From: Edaphobacter flagellatus
GTDB taxonomy: Bacteria > Acidobacteriota > Terriglobia > Terriglobales > Acidobacteriaceae
Direction: 5' to 3'
DNA: 64,000 bases
Assembly: GCF_025264665.1 (NCBI RefSeq)
Contig: NZ_CP073697.1
Span: 2,232,001 to 2,296,000, forward strand
This document shows positions 34,455-44,672 of the stretch, piece after piece. Made by a program: the position numbers and the translations under genes. The notes below the pieces were generated by a model, which saw only the letters and a program-made list of their open reading frames with translations, searched no databases and had not been told where the DNA came from. Numbering within the stretch: position 1 is the stretch's first letter; each line of letters opens with the position of its first letter.

Positions 34455-35126
34455 TTACTTCGCTGTATTCAGCTGTGCGTGCTCTGCGTTCTCAGCACGG
34501 TTGAAGTCCATCTTCTGGCGGCGCGCCTCGATGACTTCCTGCTCATAGCCCGTGCGTGCAAATCCATTGGTGAGCGGAGCCTGTACATGCGGAGCCGTCT
34601 CGCCAATCATCAAAGCTCCAGTGCTGGCAGTCTCCGTATGTACCGGAAGCCCGCGCTGCGCAATCAACTCCATCGCACGGTCGATGGGAATGCGGATTGC
34701 ATCCTGTCCCGGCGTGCTCGAGTAGTAATCCAGCATCAGATCTTCGCGAGCATGCAGGTCAGCCGTCTGCTGGTTGCCGTCGTCGAGATCGACGCGCGGC
34801 TCCGGAAAGGTCTTCGTCAGCTGCTGCAAAACACGCTGCTGCTGATCGGGATTGCTGGCCAGGTTCTCGCGCTCGCGCGTCGTCTTCACACCGGCAAGCT
34901 CGTTCCACTTGGTGACCGGACCGTCGGACTTGATCAGGGCGCCGTTGATCACCTTACCCATGACAAAGCAGAAGACGAAGAAGACCACCAGGAAGCCGAC
35001 CAGGCCCGAGAGGAAGACCATAACGCCACTGACATTGACGTCGGTGATCTCATAGCCCGGCGCGTCCTCGGAGTGACCAGGGGTGTAGTGATGACCGTGG
35101 TTGTTGTGTTCTTCGTTAGTGGGCAT
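34455..35126 (-). CDS. Uncharacterised His-rich membrane protein within the ACIII-caa3 operon
   Basis: 223 residues. The N-terminus is His-rich (EEHNNHGHHYTPGHSEDAPG), a possible metal site. One helix spans about 32-56 (VSGVMVFLSGLVGFLVVFFV FCFVM). A soluble tail of about 165 residues contains QQRVLQQLTKTFPEPRVDLD and IRIPIDRAMELIAQRGLPVH. I recall short anchored proteins with this RIPIDRAMELLA-RGLP motif beside SCO and ACIII genes in other phyla, but no function is known. It overlaps the actF end by 11 bases and precedes SCO by 22, so it is made together with both complexes. Confidence 0.75.
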   Translation of the reverse strand: MPTNEEHNNHGHHYTPGHSEDAPGYEITDVNVSGVMVFLSGLVGFLVVFFVFCFVMGKVINGALIKSDGPVTKWNELAGVKTTRERENLASNPDQQQRVLQQLTKTFPEPRVDLDDGNQQTADLHAREDLMLDYYSSTPGQDAIRIPIDRAMELIAQRGLPVHTETASTGALMIGETAPHVQAPLTNGFARTGYEQEVIEARRQKMDFNRAENAEHAQLNTAK

Positions 35127-36447
35127 GTTCGGGCTCCAGCATCTCTTCCAGGTGCGGGTCGTTCACGTTGACCAGAGGACGCTTCATCAACTCGGTGAGG
35201 TAGTACGCTCCCCACACTGAAAGCACGGCCACCGGAACGGTGATGTACGCAAGGATTCCAATGTTGTTGGTGATGTGCAGATTTGCTGCAGCATCTTTGA
35301 AGTTCGGCTCGATCAGCCAGAACATGTCGAGGCAGCGCGCAAAGATCATCCAGCAGGTCAGCGCGATCATCTTGCTCTTGTTGCGCTTCAGGTCGCGCGA
35401 CAGCAGCAGGGTAAACGGAATCAGCCAGTGGCAGATGAAGTCCAGCGAGCAGATCACCCACCAGCCGCCGTGGATACGCGCCAGATACCACGGAATCTCG
35501 TCCGGAACGTTGCCCGACCAGATGATCAGGAACTCCGCGAAGCAGAGATAGATGTTCAGCATCGTGAAGGCGAAAGCGAACTTGCCCAGATCGTGCTGCT
35601 CGGTCGTGCGTAGCAGCGTCTTGAACGGCTCATAGCGCGAAAGCAGGATCGAGATGAGAATGCCGAGCGCCAGCGTCTGATACCCCTGGCCGACGAGGAA
35701 CTGCAGACCGTAGATCGACGAGTACCAGGTTACGTCCAGCGACTTGATCAGCAGGATCGCGAGATCGGTCATGAGGATGACATAGATCAGGATGCCGATG
35801 CCGGAGAGGTTCTCCGTCTTGATGCGCCAGTAGTCGAAGCTTGCCTGCGTGCCCGCGGCCGGGTCGGCATCGCGCTGCAGCGACCAGCGGTTGAGAAGTG
35901 TCATGATCGCCAGCAGAATGCCGAAGACAACGACCACCTGCACGATCGCCGCTGTCGGGCTGAGCATGGCGTGCTTGGCATTGGCCGTCAGCATCTGCTC
36001 CTGCGTCATCAGGCCCTTGGCATAAGCAGCTGCCGTTGCAGCCTTGTCCGGGAAAGCCGCCCATTGATAAAGGTGCTTCATGAGGGCCAGGACCGGGATC
36101 ACCATGGCTGCCACCAGCCACAGAGTGCGCGAAGCCGCCTCCAGAGGACGGCGCAGCAGCAGGCCCCACTTACCGCCCGAGACATACTGCAGCATCAGCA
36201 TGGCCAGTCCGCCGCCGGCAAAGCCGAAGGAGATCATGAATCCCATCAGGTAGGCGCGCAGGAGATGGTTGCGGCCCTCGTGACTCCACGAGAACGCAAC
36301 CAGCGAGACGATAGCGGCGAGCGCACCGACGACGAGCAGGCGCATCCGCCAGGCCTTGATGGCCTCCTCGGGCGCCGCAAGCGATGCAGGAAGAACCCGC
36401 GGTCCGTGACCGTGTCCTTCTCCGTGATGTTCGTGTCCGTGTGACAT
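35116..36447 (-). CDS. actF: Alternative complex III subunit ActF (quinol:cytochrome c oxidoreductase membrane subunit)
   Basis: 443 residues. A His-rich N-terminus (SHGHEHHGEGHGHGPR), then about ten membrane helices, for example VGALAAIVSLVAFSWSHEGR, YLMGFMISFGFAGGGLAMLM and WLVAAMVIPVLALMKHLYQW. These are the ActF features known from Rhodothermus and Flavobacterium complexes, where ActF pairs with ActC in the membrane. It ends 11 bases inside the next gene and starts 35 bp downstream of actE. The C-terminus ends MLEPEHAH. Confidence 0.93.
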   Translation of the reverse strand: MSHGHEHHGEGHGHGPRVLPASLAAPEEAIKAWRMRLLVVGALAAIVSLVAFSWSHEGRNHLLRAYLMGFMISFGFAGGGLAMLMLQYVSGGKWGLLLRRPLEAASRTLWLVAAMVIPVLALMKHLYQWAAFPDKAATAAAYAKGLMTQEQMLTANAKHAMLSPTAAIVQVVVVFGILLAIMTLLNRWSLQRDADPAAGTQASFDYWRIKTENLSGIGILIYVILMTDLAILLIKSLDVTWYSSIYGLQFLVGQGYQTLALGILISILLSRYEPFKTLLRTTEQHDLGKFAFAFTMLNIYLCFAEFLIIWSGNVPDEIPWYLARIHGGWWVICSLDFICHWLIPFTLLLSRDLKRNKSKMIALTCWMIFARCLDMFWLIEPNFKDAAANLHITNNIGILAYITVPVAVLSVWGAYYLTELMKRPLVNVNDPHLEEMLEPEHAH

Positions 36448-36481
36448 GCTTTTTCAGGCCTTCATTCGGAAGCTTCCGAGA

Positions 36482-37255
36482 CTACTGCTGTGCTGCTCCA
36501 GTGGTTGTTGGCTTCGCCGCCGGCTTTTCAGCCGGAGCGTTGGATGTGGATGTTCCGCCCGCTGCCGGAAGAACAAAAGACTCACCCGTCGGGGTCCCGG
36601 TCACTGCCGTTGCCGGGAGCTTGATGTCCTCGGCGAACGCAGCCGGCAGGCCCTCGCTCTCGGCAATCGCCTTGAGCGGCTGCACGTGCTGACCGGCAGG
36701 AACATCGGCCGTCTGCGCATGCTGGCTCAACTGCAACGCGCGGATGTAAGCTGCAATCGCCCAGCGGTCGGCCGGGGCCACTTGTGCAGCGTAGTCCGGC
36801 ATCGCTCCGTAGCCGTTCGTAATCACGTGAAAGAAGTGGCCGAGCGGAGCCGAGCGCAGACGCGCGGTGTGGAAGTCGCCGGCCTTCGTGTAGCCGCGCT
36901 GCACTGCCATACCTTCACCATTGCCAACGCGTGAGTGGCAGGGCGTGCAGTAAATGTTGTAGCGCTCCTGTCCGCGCGCCAGCACCTCAGCGGTTACAGC
37001 GAACGGGAGTCCGTCGCCTTCCTTGCCGTCGACCAGACCGGTCGCGAAGTAGGAGTCGGGGTGTCCCTGATTGCGGGCCACCGTATTGGCTACCTGCGGA
37101 CGCACCGAGCGTCCATCGGCGTAAAACGTCGTTCCACGCTGCGGAAAGAACTTCGGCTGGTCATGCATATCCTGCCGACAGCCTACGGTCGCCCCAAGGG
37201 CAAGCGTCGCTGCGGCAAGCGCTACCAGTCTCGCGTGTGTGTGCCGGGTATTAAT
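36482..37255 (-). CDS. actE: Alternative complex III subunit ActE, monoheme cytochrome c lipoprotein
   Basis: 257 residues if it begins at ATT (37253-37255), six bases after GGAGGTGG and overlapping the actD stop as ATTAA. This start adds a perfect lipoprotein signal (NTRHTHARLVALAAATLALG followed by ATVGC) just before the only in-frame ATG (37166-37168), which would give 228 residues without a signal. No ATG, GTG or TTG is in frame in between. The heme site is CTPCH in NIYCTPCHSRVGNGEG, with the Met ligand in GYGAMPDYAAQVAPADRWAI. It carries electrons out of ACIII. The tail is Ala/Pro/Thr-rich. Confidence 0.85.
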   Translation of the reverse strand: MNTRHTHARLVALAAATLALGATVGCRQDMHDQPKFFPQRGTTFYADGRSVRPQVANTVARNQGHPDSYFATGLVDGKEGDGLPFAVTAEVLARGQERYNIYCTPCHSRVGNGEGMAVQRGYTKAGDFHTARLRSAPLGHFFHVITNGYGAMPDYAAQVAPADRWAIAAYIRALQLSQHAQTADVPAGQHVQPLKAIAESEGLPAAFAEDIKLPATAVTGTPTGESFVLPAAGGTSTSNAPAEKPAAKPTTTGAAQQ

Positions 37256-37793
37256 GGTCCACCTCCACCACCGAGACTGCGTGGAACTGCTCTAGAAACG
37301 TCCGCGTCTCAGTCAGCGAGAACTTCGGGTCCGTCGCCTCCAGGCACAGGAAGAACTTGTCGGTCGTCGCGCCGTTGCGGAAGTTCGGCGCATTGAACAG
37401 CGGATGATAGAGCTGCGGGAGCCCATTGAGCGCGATCATGCCGAAGCCCGCGGAAAGTCCGGCAAACAGAATGGTCCACTCGTACGCCGGAATGATGAAC
37501 GCAGGCCACGAGAACAGAGGACGGCCCGCAATGTTCAGCGGATAGGCCCAGACCGCAATCCAGGTCTCCATCAGGTACGCCGTGGTCACACCCATCAGGC
37601 CGCCCAGCAGGCAGACCAGAGGAACACGGTTCTTGTGGAAGTGCAGCGCTTCCGCTGCTTCCTCCACCGGATACGGCGTGTAGCATTCCATGCGGCGATA
37701 GCCTGCAGCACGTGCCTGCTCCGTCGCATACACCAGCTCACTGGGAGTGTTGAACTCCGCGATCAGTCCGTAGATTCCTTCTCTGCGCGGCAT
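37251..37793 (-). CDS. actD: Alternative complex III subunit ActD (DUF3341)
   Basis: 180 residues. The N-terminal soluble part (GIYGLIAEFNTPSELVYATE and AAGYRRMECYTPYPVEEAAE) is typical of DUF3341. Two helices: about 58-80 (VCLLGGLMGVTTAYLMETWI) and about 98-122 (AFIIPAYEWTILFAGLSAGF). It ends with a partner-binding segment PKFSLTETRTFLEQFHAVSV. Known as ActD, which packs against ActC/F. Its start shares one base with the actC stop (TAATG). Confidence 0.94.
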   Translation of the reverse strand: MPRREGIYGLIAEFNTPSELVYATEQARAAGYRRMECYTPYPVEEAAEALHFHKNRVPLVCLLGGLMGVTTAYLMETWIAVWAYPLNIAGRPLFSWPAFIIPAYEWTILFAGLSAGFGMIALNGLPQLYHPLFNAPNFRNGATTDKFFLCLEATDPKFSLTETRTFLEQFHAVSVVEVDH

Positions 37794-39223
37794 TAGCTCA
37801 TCTCCTCGCTTACGGTCTCAGCGGTCGGGCCGCCACGCGTAATCTTTGTCTGCGGCAGCATCATCCTGATTTCCGACATCGGAATCATCGGGAGGAAGCG
37901 CACGAACAGCAGGAACAGGCAGGTAAACAGGCCCCAGGTTCCAATGAAGAGCATGTAGTCCCACTTGGTCGCAACGTAGGTGCCCCAGCTCGACGGCAGG
38001 TACTCGCGGTAGAGCGAGGTCACGACGATGACGAAGCGCTCGAACCACATACCGATGTTCACAATGAACGAGAGCACGAACAGATAGCCGACGTTCACAC
38101 GCAGCTTGCGCGACCACAATGTGGTCAGCGGGATCGCGATGTTCGTCAGGATCAGCATCCAGTAGCCCCACCACATCGGGCCGAACATGCGGTTCCACAT
38201 CATGAAGAATTCCCAGTGGCTGGCCGAGTACCAGCTCATGAAGACTTCCATGCCGTAGCCGTAGGCCACGATCGAGCCGGTGGCCAACATCACCTTCGCC
38301 ATGTTGTCCAGATGGCGCAGCGTGACCAGGTCTTCCATGTGGTACCACTTGCGGATCGGAATCGCGAGCGTAAGCACCATCGCGAAGCCCGAGTACACAG
38401 CGCCGGCGACGAAGTAGGGCGGGAAGATGGTCGTATGCCATCCCGCCAGGGCCGCCACCGCGAAGTCGAAGCTGATGACCGTATGTACTGAGAGCACCAG
38501 AGGTGTCGAAAGTCCGGCCAGCAGCAGCGAGGCCGTCTCATAACGGATCCAGTGGCGGGTCGAACCGCGCCAGCCGAGCGACAGGATGCCGTAGAAGTAG
38601 CGGGCCAGCGGCAGCGTTGCACGATCACGCAGCGTGCCGAAGTCCGGGATCATGCCGATGTACCAGAAGACCACCGAGATCGTCGCGTAGGTCGAGACCG
38701 CGAAGACGTCCCACGCCAGAGGCGAACGGAACTGCGGCCAGATGTTCATCGTGTTCGGGTACGGGAACAGCCAGTACCCCAGCCACGGACGACCAACGTG
38801 CAGCAGCGGGAACATGCCGGCGCAGACCACGGCGAAGATCGTCATCGCCTCAGCGAAGCGGTTGATCGAGTTACGCCACGTCTGCTTGAAGAGCAGCAGG
38901 ATGGCCGAGATCAGCGTTCCGGCGTGGCCGATACCGATCCACCACACAAAGTTGATGATGGCGAAGCCCCAGGCTCCGGGCATCGTGATACCCCAGATGC
39001 CGACGCCCTTCAGGAACAGCCAGGTCACCGCGATCACAACCAGCGACGCCACGCCTCCAGCCACCATCAGGCCGAAGAACCAGCCCAGCGGGGTGTTCGA
39101 CGTCAACACCAGCCCGGCGATCTTCTGCGTCACCGACTTGAAGTTGTGGCCCGGGGCGATGACCGCGTACTCGCCGGTCCGCGGATCGATCATCGGGTCG
39201 TTGATGGGTACTTTCGTCGCCAT
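37793..39223 (-). CDS. actC: Alternative complex III subunit ActC (NrfD/PsrC-like)
   Basis: 476 residues with about ten membrane helices of the NrfD family. Seen stretches: [60 protein letters not shown] and [20 protein letters not shown]. It holds the quinol oxidation site of ACIII in the family. The stop codon of actB abuts its ATG directly (39224). The N-terminus ([20 protein letters not shown]) is soluble, as in homologues. Confidence 0.95.
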   Translation of the reverse strand: MATKVPINDPMIDPRTGEYAVIAPGHNFKSVTQKIAGLVLTSNTPLGWFFGLMVAGGVASLVVIAVTWLFLKGVGIWGITMPGAWGFAIINFVWWIGIGHAGTLISAILLLFKQTWRNSINRFAEAMTIFAVVCAGMFPLLHVGRPWLGYWLFPYPNTMNIWPQFRSPLAWDVFAVSTYATISVVFWYIGMIPDFGTLRDRATLPLARYFYGILSLGWRGSTRHWIRYETASLLLAGLSTPLVLSVHTVISFDFAVAALAGWHTTIFPPYFVAGAVYSGFAMVLTLAIPIRKWYHMEDLVTLRHLDNMAKVMLATGSIVAYGYGMEVFMSWYSASHWEFFMMWNRMFGPMWWGYWMLILTNIAIPLTTLWSRKLRVNVGYLFVLSFIVNIGMWFERFVIVVTSLYREYLPSSWGTYVATKWDYMLFIGTWGLFTCLFLLFVRFLPMIPMSEIRMMLPQTKITRGGPTAETVSEEMS

Positions 39224-42200
39224 TTATGCCAGCTCCGGATTCGGGTTGATGACGCCAGCCGTGTAGGTTGTGCGCGGACGGTAGTTCAGATCGCCCAGCA
39301 CAGCGTAGTCGCGTTCCTCGGCCTTGCGCTTCGCGACCCTGCTGTCCTTGTCGTTGATATTGCCGAAGACGATCGCATCGGTCGGGCAGGCCTGCTGGCA
39401 AGCCGTCACGATATCGCCGTCGCGAACCTCGCGGTTCTCCTTGTCGGCCACAATCTTGGCCGCAACGATGCGCTGCACGCAGTACGTGCACTTTTCCATG
39501 ACGCCGCGCGAACGGACCGAGACGTCAGGATTGCGCATGAACTTGAGGCTCTCGGTGTCGTAGTCCGAGTACAGCAGGAAGTTGAACCGGCGCACCTTGT
39601 ACGGGCAATTGTTCGAGCAGTACCTCGTACCCACGCAGCGGTTATAGACCATCACGTTCAAGCCTTCCGGCGTATGCACCGTCGCGCCGACCGGGCAGAC
39701 CTGCTCGCAACCCGCGTTCTCGCAGTGCTGGCAGGCCATCGGCTGGAAGTGAGCCTTCGGGGCATGCAGGTCGCCCTCGAAGTAGGTATCGATGCGAATC
39801 CACTGCATGTTGCGTCCGACCTTCACCTGCTCGCGGCCGACGACCGGGATATTGTTCTCCGCATAGCAGCTCACCACGCAGGCGTTGCAGCCGATGCAGG
39901 AGTTCATGTCAATCGACATGCCCCATGCGTTCTGAATCTTCAGGCTCGAAGGATCGGTCTTCTTATAGTCCCAAGCATCCGGGAACATGCTGAGATCGAC
40001 ATGCTTCTGCGCGTCCCAGCCAGGATCGCCGTGCGCCGGATTCTCACCCTGCGGACCGTATCCAACCTTGTTGACGAATGTGCCGCTGGCGCCCTCTTCG
40101 GCGAACTTCGGATTCTTCTCTGCCTCTTCGACCGTGGCATAGCGGATGATCGACCGCTCCATCGCCTCATGGCCTTCGAGCGAGTAAGTCCCCTCCGTGT
40201 CGTACTGCGGGTGCTCCAGGTCATGCTGCGCAAACGCGCCGCGGTGCTCCGTCGAGTGCACCTTGGTGACGCACAGATCGTAGAAGCTGCCGTCCACCTT
40301 CTTGGCTGTTGCGCCTGTAGCTACCAGCGGCGCGTCCGAGGAGCGCAGCGTATAGGCATCGAAGCCAACGCCACTTCCCACGCGGCCCGCCTCAGCATTC
40401 CGGCCAAATCCCAGGTGCACCGTGATTACACCATCCGGATGTCCGGGAACCATGAGGATCGGAGCCTTTACCTTGCGGCCATTCAGCTCCAGCTCGATCA
40501 GCTCCGTCTCTTCGGCCTTCAGCTCGGCCATCGTCGCAATGCTGACCAGCGCGGCGTTATCCCAGCTCAGGTTCGTCACCTGCTTGGGCAGCTCCTGCAT
40601 CCAGCCCACGTTGGCAAACCGGCCATCGTAGAGCGAAGGATCGGGGCGGAATGCCAGCTCATAGCCCGACGACGAGCCCTTGGGAGCGGCAAACGAAGTC
40701 ACGCGAGCCGGGACGCCGGCCTTCGGCGTGAACGCCGTCCCCTCGACCCAGCCATCGTGCAACGCCTTGCGCCAGCCCGCGGCAAAGTCGCCCTTGATGT
40801 AATTCTTGGCATTGGCCACCACAGCGTCATATGCCGTCGCCTGCGAGTTATCGAGCAGGGTCTGGAAGATGTCGTGCGCGCTCTTGCCGCCGTACATCGG
40901 ATCGATCATCGGCTGAATGATCGAGATCGTGCCGTCGTAGGCACGCGCATCCGACCAGCTCTCGAGGTAGTGCGCCTTGTTGATGTGCCAGTGGGAGATC
41001 ACGCCCGTCTCATCCACGTGCGTGCCGAGATGAACGACCGTCGGCACCTTATCGAACGCGTCCTTGAAGTTCAGGTCAGCGGGAGCCGAATAGATCGGGT
41101 TGACACCCAGGATCACCAGCCACTCCACCTTGCCCGCATTCATGTCGGCGACCAGCGACTTGAAGTCCGCAACCTGCTCGCTCGGCAGCGGGTTCACCGT
41201 CTCGGTGTAAACAACCGTCTTGCCCACTGCGCCAATCAGTGTGTTGATCGCGTAGGCGGCAGCGTGAACCGAGGCAGGAGCCTGTTCGCCCGGAATAACA
41301 ACCGCGCGGCCCGAGTTCTTCTTCAGATCTTCCAGCAATGCATTGAAGAACTTCGTCTGCTCCGGGGTCAGGCCCGCGGGAGCCGTACCGAAGACCAGCG
41401 CATCGGCGAAGGCCGCAATCTGGCTCGGCTTCAGCGCAAGGCGATGCTCGGCGCGAAGTCCCGTCACCGTGGGCATCGACTCAACCGCGTACAGGCGGTT
41501 CATCTTCTTGCCCTCTTCGTAGCGATGACGCTCGCCGTAAGCCGCCGCCAGAGGCAGGAAGCCCGGATGCGCAATGCCGCCCAGGAAGTCGGCGTCGAGC
41601 GCAAGGATCACATCGGCGTCTTCAAGCCTGTACTGCGCGTCGGCGTAGCTGCCGAAGGCCGCCTTCGAGGCCGCGCGCGACGAGTCCTGGTTCACCGGCT
41701 CCCACTGCACCAGCTTCGCCGAAGGATACTTCGCCTGCACCTGCTTCCACTGCTCCGCCAGGGTCGGCGAGGTGATCGTCTCGCTCAGGAAGTAGAGACC
41801 CTTGCCGCCAGAGCTCTTCTTCGCCGCAGCAATGAAGGCCTCCTGGAACGCGCCGAAGCTCGACGTCTGGCCGCGATAGCGCACGTGCTGCGAGCGGTCC
41901 GGATCGTACATATCCAGCAGCGTCGCCTGCGTCAGCGCATCCGACTTGCCTTTCGACATCGGGTGCTCGGGGTTGCCGTCCACCTTGATCGGGCGGAAGG
42001 AGTCCGACTTGATCAGAACCGGAATCGCGCCCGTTGGGAACGGGAACGTCGTGGCAAAGTACATCGGCTTGCCCAGGACCAGGTCCTCGGGCTGCTTGAC
42101 GTAGGGGAAGATCGGCTCGTCGGGCTGCTTGGTGCAACCGGCCAACCCGGCCAGCGCGAAGCTTGCGCCCATCACCTTCATAAAGCCGCGCCGCGAGACA

Positions 42201-42466
42201 GCATCGACCCACTCGCCTGCACCATGCTGACGGGGGAATTCCTCCCGCATCAACTGCTGGAACGCCGGAGAGTCCGACAGCTCATCGAGGTTCTTCCAGA
42301 AGCGCTTGCCGGTCTTGCCGTCCAGCTTCTCGCGAACCTCGGCCAGCGTCATCTTCGCCGGAGCAATCTCCGTGACGACCTGCGCCTTTTCTTCCGCCAG
42401 TGACTTTGTCTCAGCCATCGTTTCTTCTGTTCCTATCCCAGTCTTTGTGGTGACGGTCGCCTTCAT
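39224..42466 (-). CDS. actB: Alternative complex III subunit ActB (fused molybdopterin-like and 4Fe-4S protein)
   Basis: 1080 residues from the ATG at 42464-42466, an ATGA overlap with actA. An ATG at 42416-42418 ([15 protein letters not shown]) and a GTG at 42473-42475 are alternatives. A twin-Arg-like export segment reads [20 protein letters not shown]. The first roughly 750 residues follow the molybdopterin-oxidoreductase fold but in this family bind no Mo cofactor. The C-terminal ferredoxin domain has four Cys clusters: [50 protein letters not shown], and CTYCVQRI with [13 protein letters not shown]. It relays electrons from the quinol site to the hemes of ActA and ActE. Confidence 0.95.
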   Translation of the reverse strand: MKATVTTKTGIGTEETMAETKSLAEEKAQVVTEIAPAKMTLAEVREKLDGKTGKRFWKNLDELSDSPAFQQLMREEFPRQHGAGEWVDAVSRRGFMKVMGASFALAGLAGCTKQPDEPIFPYVKQPEDLVLGKPMYFATTFPFPTGAIPVLIKSDSFRPIKVDGNPEHPMSKGKSDALTQATLLDMYDPDRSQHVRYRGQTSSFGAFQEAFIAAAKKSSGGKGLYFLSETITSPTLAEQWKQVQAKYPSAKLVQWEPVNQDSSRAASKAAFGSYADAQYRLEDADVILALDADFLGGIAHPGFLPLAAAYGERHRYEEGKKMNRLYAVESMPTVTGLRAEHRLALKPSQIAAFADALVFGTAPAGLTPEQTKFFNALLEDLKKNSGRAVVIPGEQAPASVHAAAYAINTLIGAVGKTVVYTETVNPLPSEQVADFKSLVADMNAGKVEWLVILGVNPIYSAPADLNFKDAFDKVPTVVHLGTHVDETGVISHWHINKAHYLESWSDARAYDGTISIIQPMIDPMYGGKSAHDIFQTLLDNSQATAYDAVVANAKNYIKGDFAAGWRKALHDGWVEGTAFTPKAGVPARVTSFAAPKGSSSGYELAFRPDPSLYDGRFANVGWMQELPKQVTNLSWDNAALVSIATMAELKAEETELIELELNGRKVKAPILMVPGHPDGVITVHLGFGRNAEAGRVGSGVGFDAYTLRSSDAPLVATGATAKKVDGSFYDLCVTKVHSTEHRGAFAQHDLEHPQYDTEGTYSLEGHEAMERSIIRYATVEEAEKNPKFAEEGASGTFVNKVGYGPQGENPAHGDPGWDAQKHVDLSMFPDAWDYKKTDPSSLKIQNAWGMSIDMNSCIGCNACVVSCYAENNIPVVGREQVKVGRNMQWIRIDTYFEGDLHAPKAHFQPMACQHCENAGCEQVCPVGATVHTPEGLNVMVYNRCVGTRYCSNNCPYKVRRFNFLLYSDYDTESLKFMRNPDVSVRSRGVMEKCTYCVQRIVAAKIVADKENREVRDGDIVTACQQACPTDAIVFGNINDKDSRVAKRKAEERDYAVLGDLNYRPRTTYTAGVINPNPELA

Positions 42467-43239
42467 CGGTGGCACGTCTCGCAGCTCGACAGCTCATTCG
42501 GAGTACGAATGTGATACTGCGCCGTCAGGTACTTGCCCAGCTCAATCTGGCTGGTGAACTTGGTATAACCGGCGGGAACCGCGGCCTCTTCGGTCGCCAC
42601 CTCGCAGCTTACGTTCTGCGCGGTGGGTCCACCCTTGTTCGTGCTGGTGCAGACGACCGGCTTCGTCGTCGAGGGGCCAGCCCATGCCATGTTGTAAATC
42701 TCAGAGGTCGGACGCAGGTTCACAGCGGGATTGCGGTGGCAGTTCAGGCACCACTCCATCTGCAGCGTGTTCTGCTGATACATCAGCGGCATCTCGTCGA
42801 CGCGTCCGTGACAGCTGGCGCAGCCGATGCCCTTATTCACGTGAATATCGTGATTGAAGTACACGAAGTCCGGAAGGTCGTGAACGCGGATCCACTGGAT
42901 CGACGCGCCCGTCGCCCAGCTCTGACGCACCGGCTCAAGATACTCGGCGTTCGTCCAGATCTGCGCGTGGCAGTTCATACAGGTCTTGGTCGGAGGAATA
43001 CCGGCATAGCCGGCCTTCTCCACCTGCACATGACAGTACTGGCACTGCAGACCCACACCCTCAACGTGGTGCTTGTGGCTGAAGGGGATCGGCTGGTCCG
43101 GGCGCTGGCCCTGCTTGGTCACCCACGGGGAGCGCTGCAGTTGGTTCAGGGCTACGCCGAGCGCGATGACGATCAGGCCCGCCAATACCAGGCTCATCCG
43201 AGCCAGCGCGTTCGAACTGCGGTCAAAAACTTGCGCCAT
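42463..43239 (-). CDS. actA: Alternative complex III subunit ActA, pentaheme cytochrome c
   Basis: 258 residues. One N-terminal helix (about 14-34, MSLVLAGLIVIALGVALNQL) and five CxxCH heme sites: CQYCH, CMNCH, CASCH, CLNCH and, at the very end, CETCH. His residues between them (HKHHVEGVGLQ, FNHDIHVNKG) supply axial ligands. Five hemes match the known ActA. It is the first gene of the ACIII-caa3 operon and extends electron transfer to ActE and on to the oxidase. Confidence 0.95.
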   Translation of the reverse strand: MAQVFDRSSNALARMSLVLAGLIVIALGVALNQLQRSPWVTKQGQRPDQPIPFSHKHHVEGVGLQCQYCHVQVEKAGYAGIPPTKTCMNCHAQIWTNAEYLEPVRQSWATGASIQWIRVHDLPDFVYFNHDIHVNKGIGCASCHGRVDEMPLMYQQNTLQMEWCLNCHRNPAVNLRPTSEIYNMAWAGPSTTKPVVCTSTNKGGPTAQNVSCEVATEEAAVPAGYTKFTSQIELGKYLTAQYHIRTPNELSSCETCHR

Positions 43240-43727
43240 GAATGCTTCCTGCTTCCTCTCTGATTCGCCTGGCGTCCGTCTAACAGGTCGAGAAGGAGTT
43301 CAAGGGTTGGTAATTCCTGTCTTACGCCGATCAATGCGCCTATCGGCGTTTCAGGCCTCCGCTTTCACACTTCAGCCTGAGTTTTTAATCTCTCTGGATT
43401 TCTGAGTATAGCAGCGGGAAATAGCATTCCTCACCCACTGACCGATACTCGCAACCGTTTTTTCAACTACAACATCCGATTATCGAAACACTGGAAGACG
43501 CCCGCCGAAACAGTCTGCACAACATCTCGTGCATCTGCGCAAACGAGGGTCAGCACACCACAACATCTACCCTGCCCGAAAGGTATCGCCCTTGTAAATC
43601 AAGAGTGATTCAGTCCGATTTACAGCAGGTAAAAAATGCAACTCTGCTGACACCATCTGTCACCAACTCTCAATAGAAGAGCGCCGAAGACATCGTTTGC
43701 CGCTGACGCTCTGATACCGTTTTCTTC
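43240..43727. other. Promoter region between the ACIII operon and alkA
   Basis: About 488 bp between divergent genes. It must hold the promoter of the respiratory operon. The only clear structure is the inverted repeat at 43324-43349. The alkA side (43620-43727) is A/T-richer. No reading frame or RNA gene is supported here. Confidence 0.6.
43324..43349. promoter_or_regulatory. Inverted repeat upstream of actA
   Basis: ACGCCGAT (43324-43331) and ATCGGCGT (43342-43349), perfect 8-bp arms with a 10-base spacer, about 85-110 bases upstream of the actA ATG. This would suit a dimeric regulator or a 5' UTR stem-loop. Confidence 0.4.
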
Positions 43728-44447
43728 ATGCCGCGCACCTTCTCGAGCCCACGTCCGCCGCGCTACGACTCTGCGCGCGCCATCGCAGAGCTCTCCGCCG
43801 CCGACCCGAAGCTGGGCAAGCTCATCGAGCGCGCCGGTCCATTCACCCTCCGCGTCGCCAGCACACAATCTCCCTTCGAGGCCCTGACCGAGGCCATCGT
43901 CTACCAGCAGCTTCATGGCAAGGCCGCAGCCACGATCCACCGCCGCATGCTGGAGAGCTTCCACGAAATCTGCGGCGTCGGCGTCCATCCCTCGGCACAG
44001 CATCTGCTCGATTGCCCCAACGAACAGCTCCGCGCCGCCGGCCTCTCGAAGAACAAGATGCTCGCCCTGCGCGATCTCGCCGCTAAGACCATCGACGGCA
44101 CCGTGCCCACGCTTGCGATCATTCGCAAGATGTCCGACGAAGACATCATCGATCACCTCACCCAGGTGCGCGGTATCGGTCGCTGGACCGTCGAGATGCT
44201 CTTGATGTTCCGCCTTGGACGACCCGACATCTTCCCCGTCTCCGACTACGGCATCCGCAAAGGCTTCGCTCTCACCTTCCAGGGCTTGAAACCGACCAAA
44301 AAAGTCGAGCCATCCGATCTCCCCAACGCCGAAACCATGCACCGCCGCGGAAAGAAGTGGGTTCCGTGGCGCTCCATCGCAAGCTGGTACATGTGGCGCG
44401 CCTGCGACCTCGCCAACGGCAAAACTCTCGTACTTCCCGGCCAGTAG
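43728..44447 (+). CDS. alkA: DNA-3-methyladenine glycosylase II (AlkA-type, HhH-GPD)
   Basis: 239 residues. The helix-hairpin-helix/GPD region is clear at about 130-185: LTQVRGIGRWTVEMLLMFRL then GRPDIFPVSDYGIRKGF, with the catalytic Asp in PVSDYG. The N-terminal part TQSPFEALTEAIVYQQLHGK AA is typical. It removes alkylated purines by base excision. It lacks the AlkA N-terminal domain of E. coli and resembles the shorter Mag1/AfAlkA-like class. Monocistronic. Confidence 0.93.
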   Translation: MPRTFSSPRPPRYDSARAIAELSAADPKLGKLIERAGPFTLRVASTQSPFEALTEAIVYQQLHGKAAATIHRRMLESFHEICGVGVHPSAQHLLDCPNEQLRAAGLSKNKMLALRDLAAKTIDGTVPTLAIIRKMSDEDIIDHLTQVRGIGRWTVEMLLMFRLGRPDIFPVSDYGIRKGFALTFQGLKPTKKVEPSDLPNAETMHRRGKKWVPWRSIASWYMWRACDLANGKTLVLPGQ

Positions 44448-44672
44448 CAGCTCATCTATATCAACAGAAGCATCGATCGATAGCCGACGGTCGTCTTCTT
44501 GATCCTTCTGCCTGCAGTGAAGTTTTCATCCACCTGGGATTGCAACGAATCTGGCAATCCTGCATTGTCTCTGAATTTTCGTAATGCAATCCTGGAATGA
44601 ACCTTAGGCTTAGTGGATCGTGACCCGGACTCTACCCAACCCCTTGCAACGCGATAACCTCTAACAGACAAC

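Noticed and set aside
38552..42403. 1283-codon open frame on the plus strand opposite actB and actC
   Set aside because: It is a mirror of two clearly recognisable proteins in a GC-rich genome. The translation is Arg/His/Ala-rich without domains, and there is no ribosome site.
44448..44672. Possible small RNA or regulatory stem between alkA and the DUF3536 gene
   Set aside because: Only a 7-bp inverted repeat (GGATTGC/GCAATCC) is seen, too weak to call.
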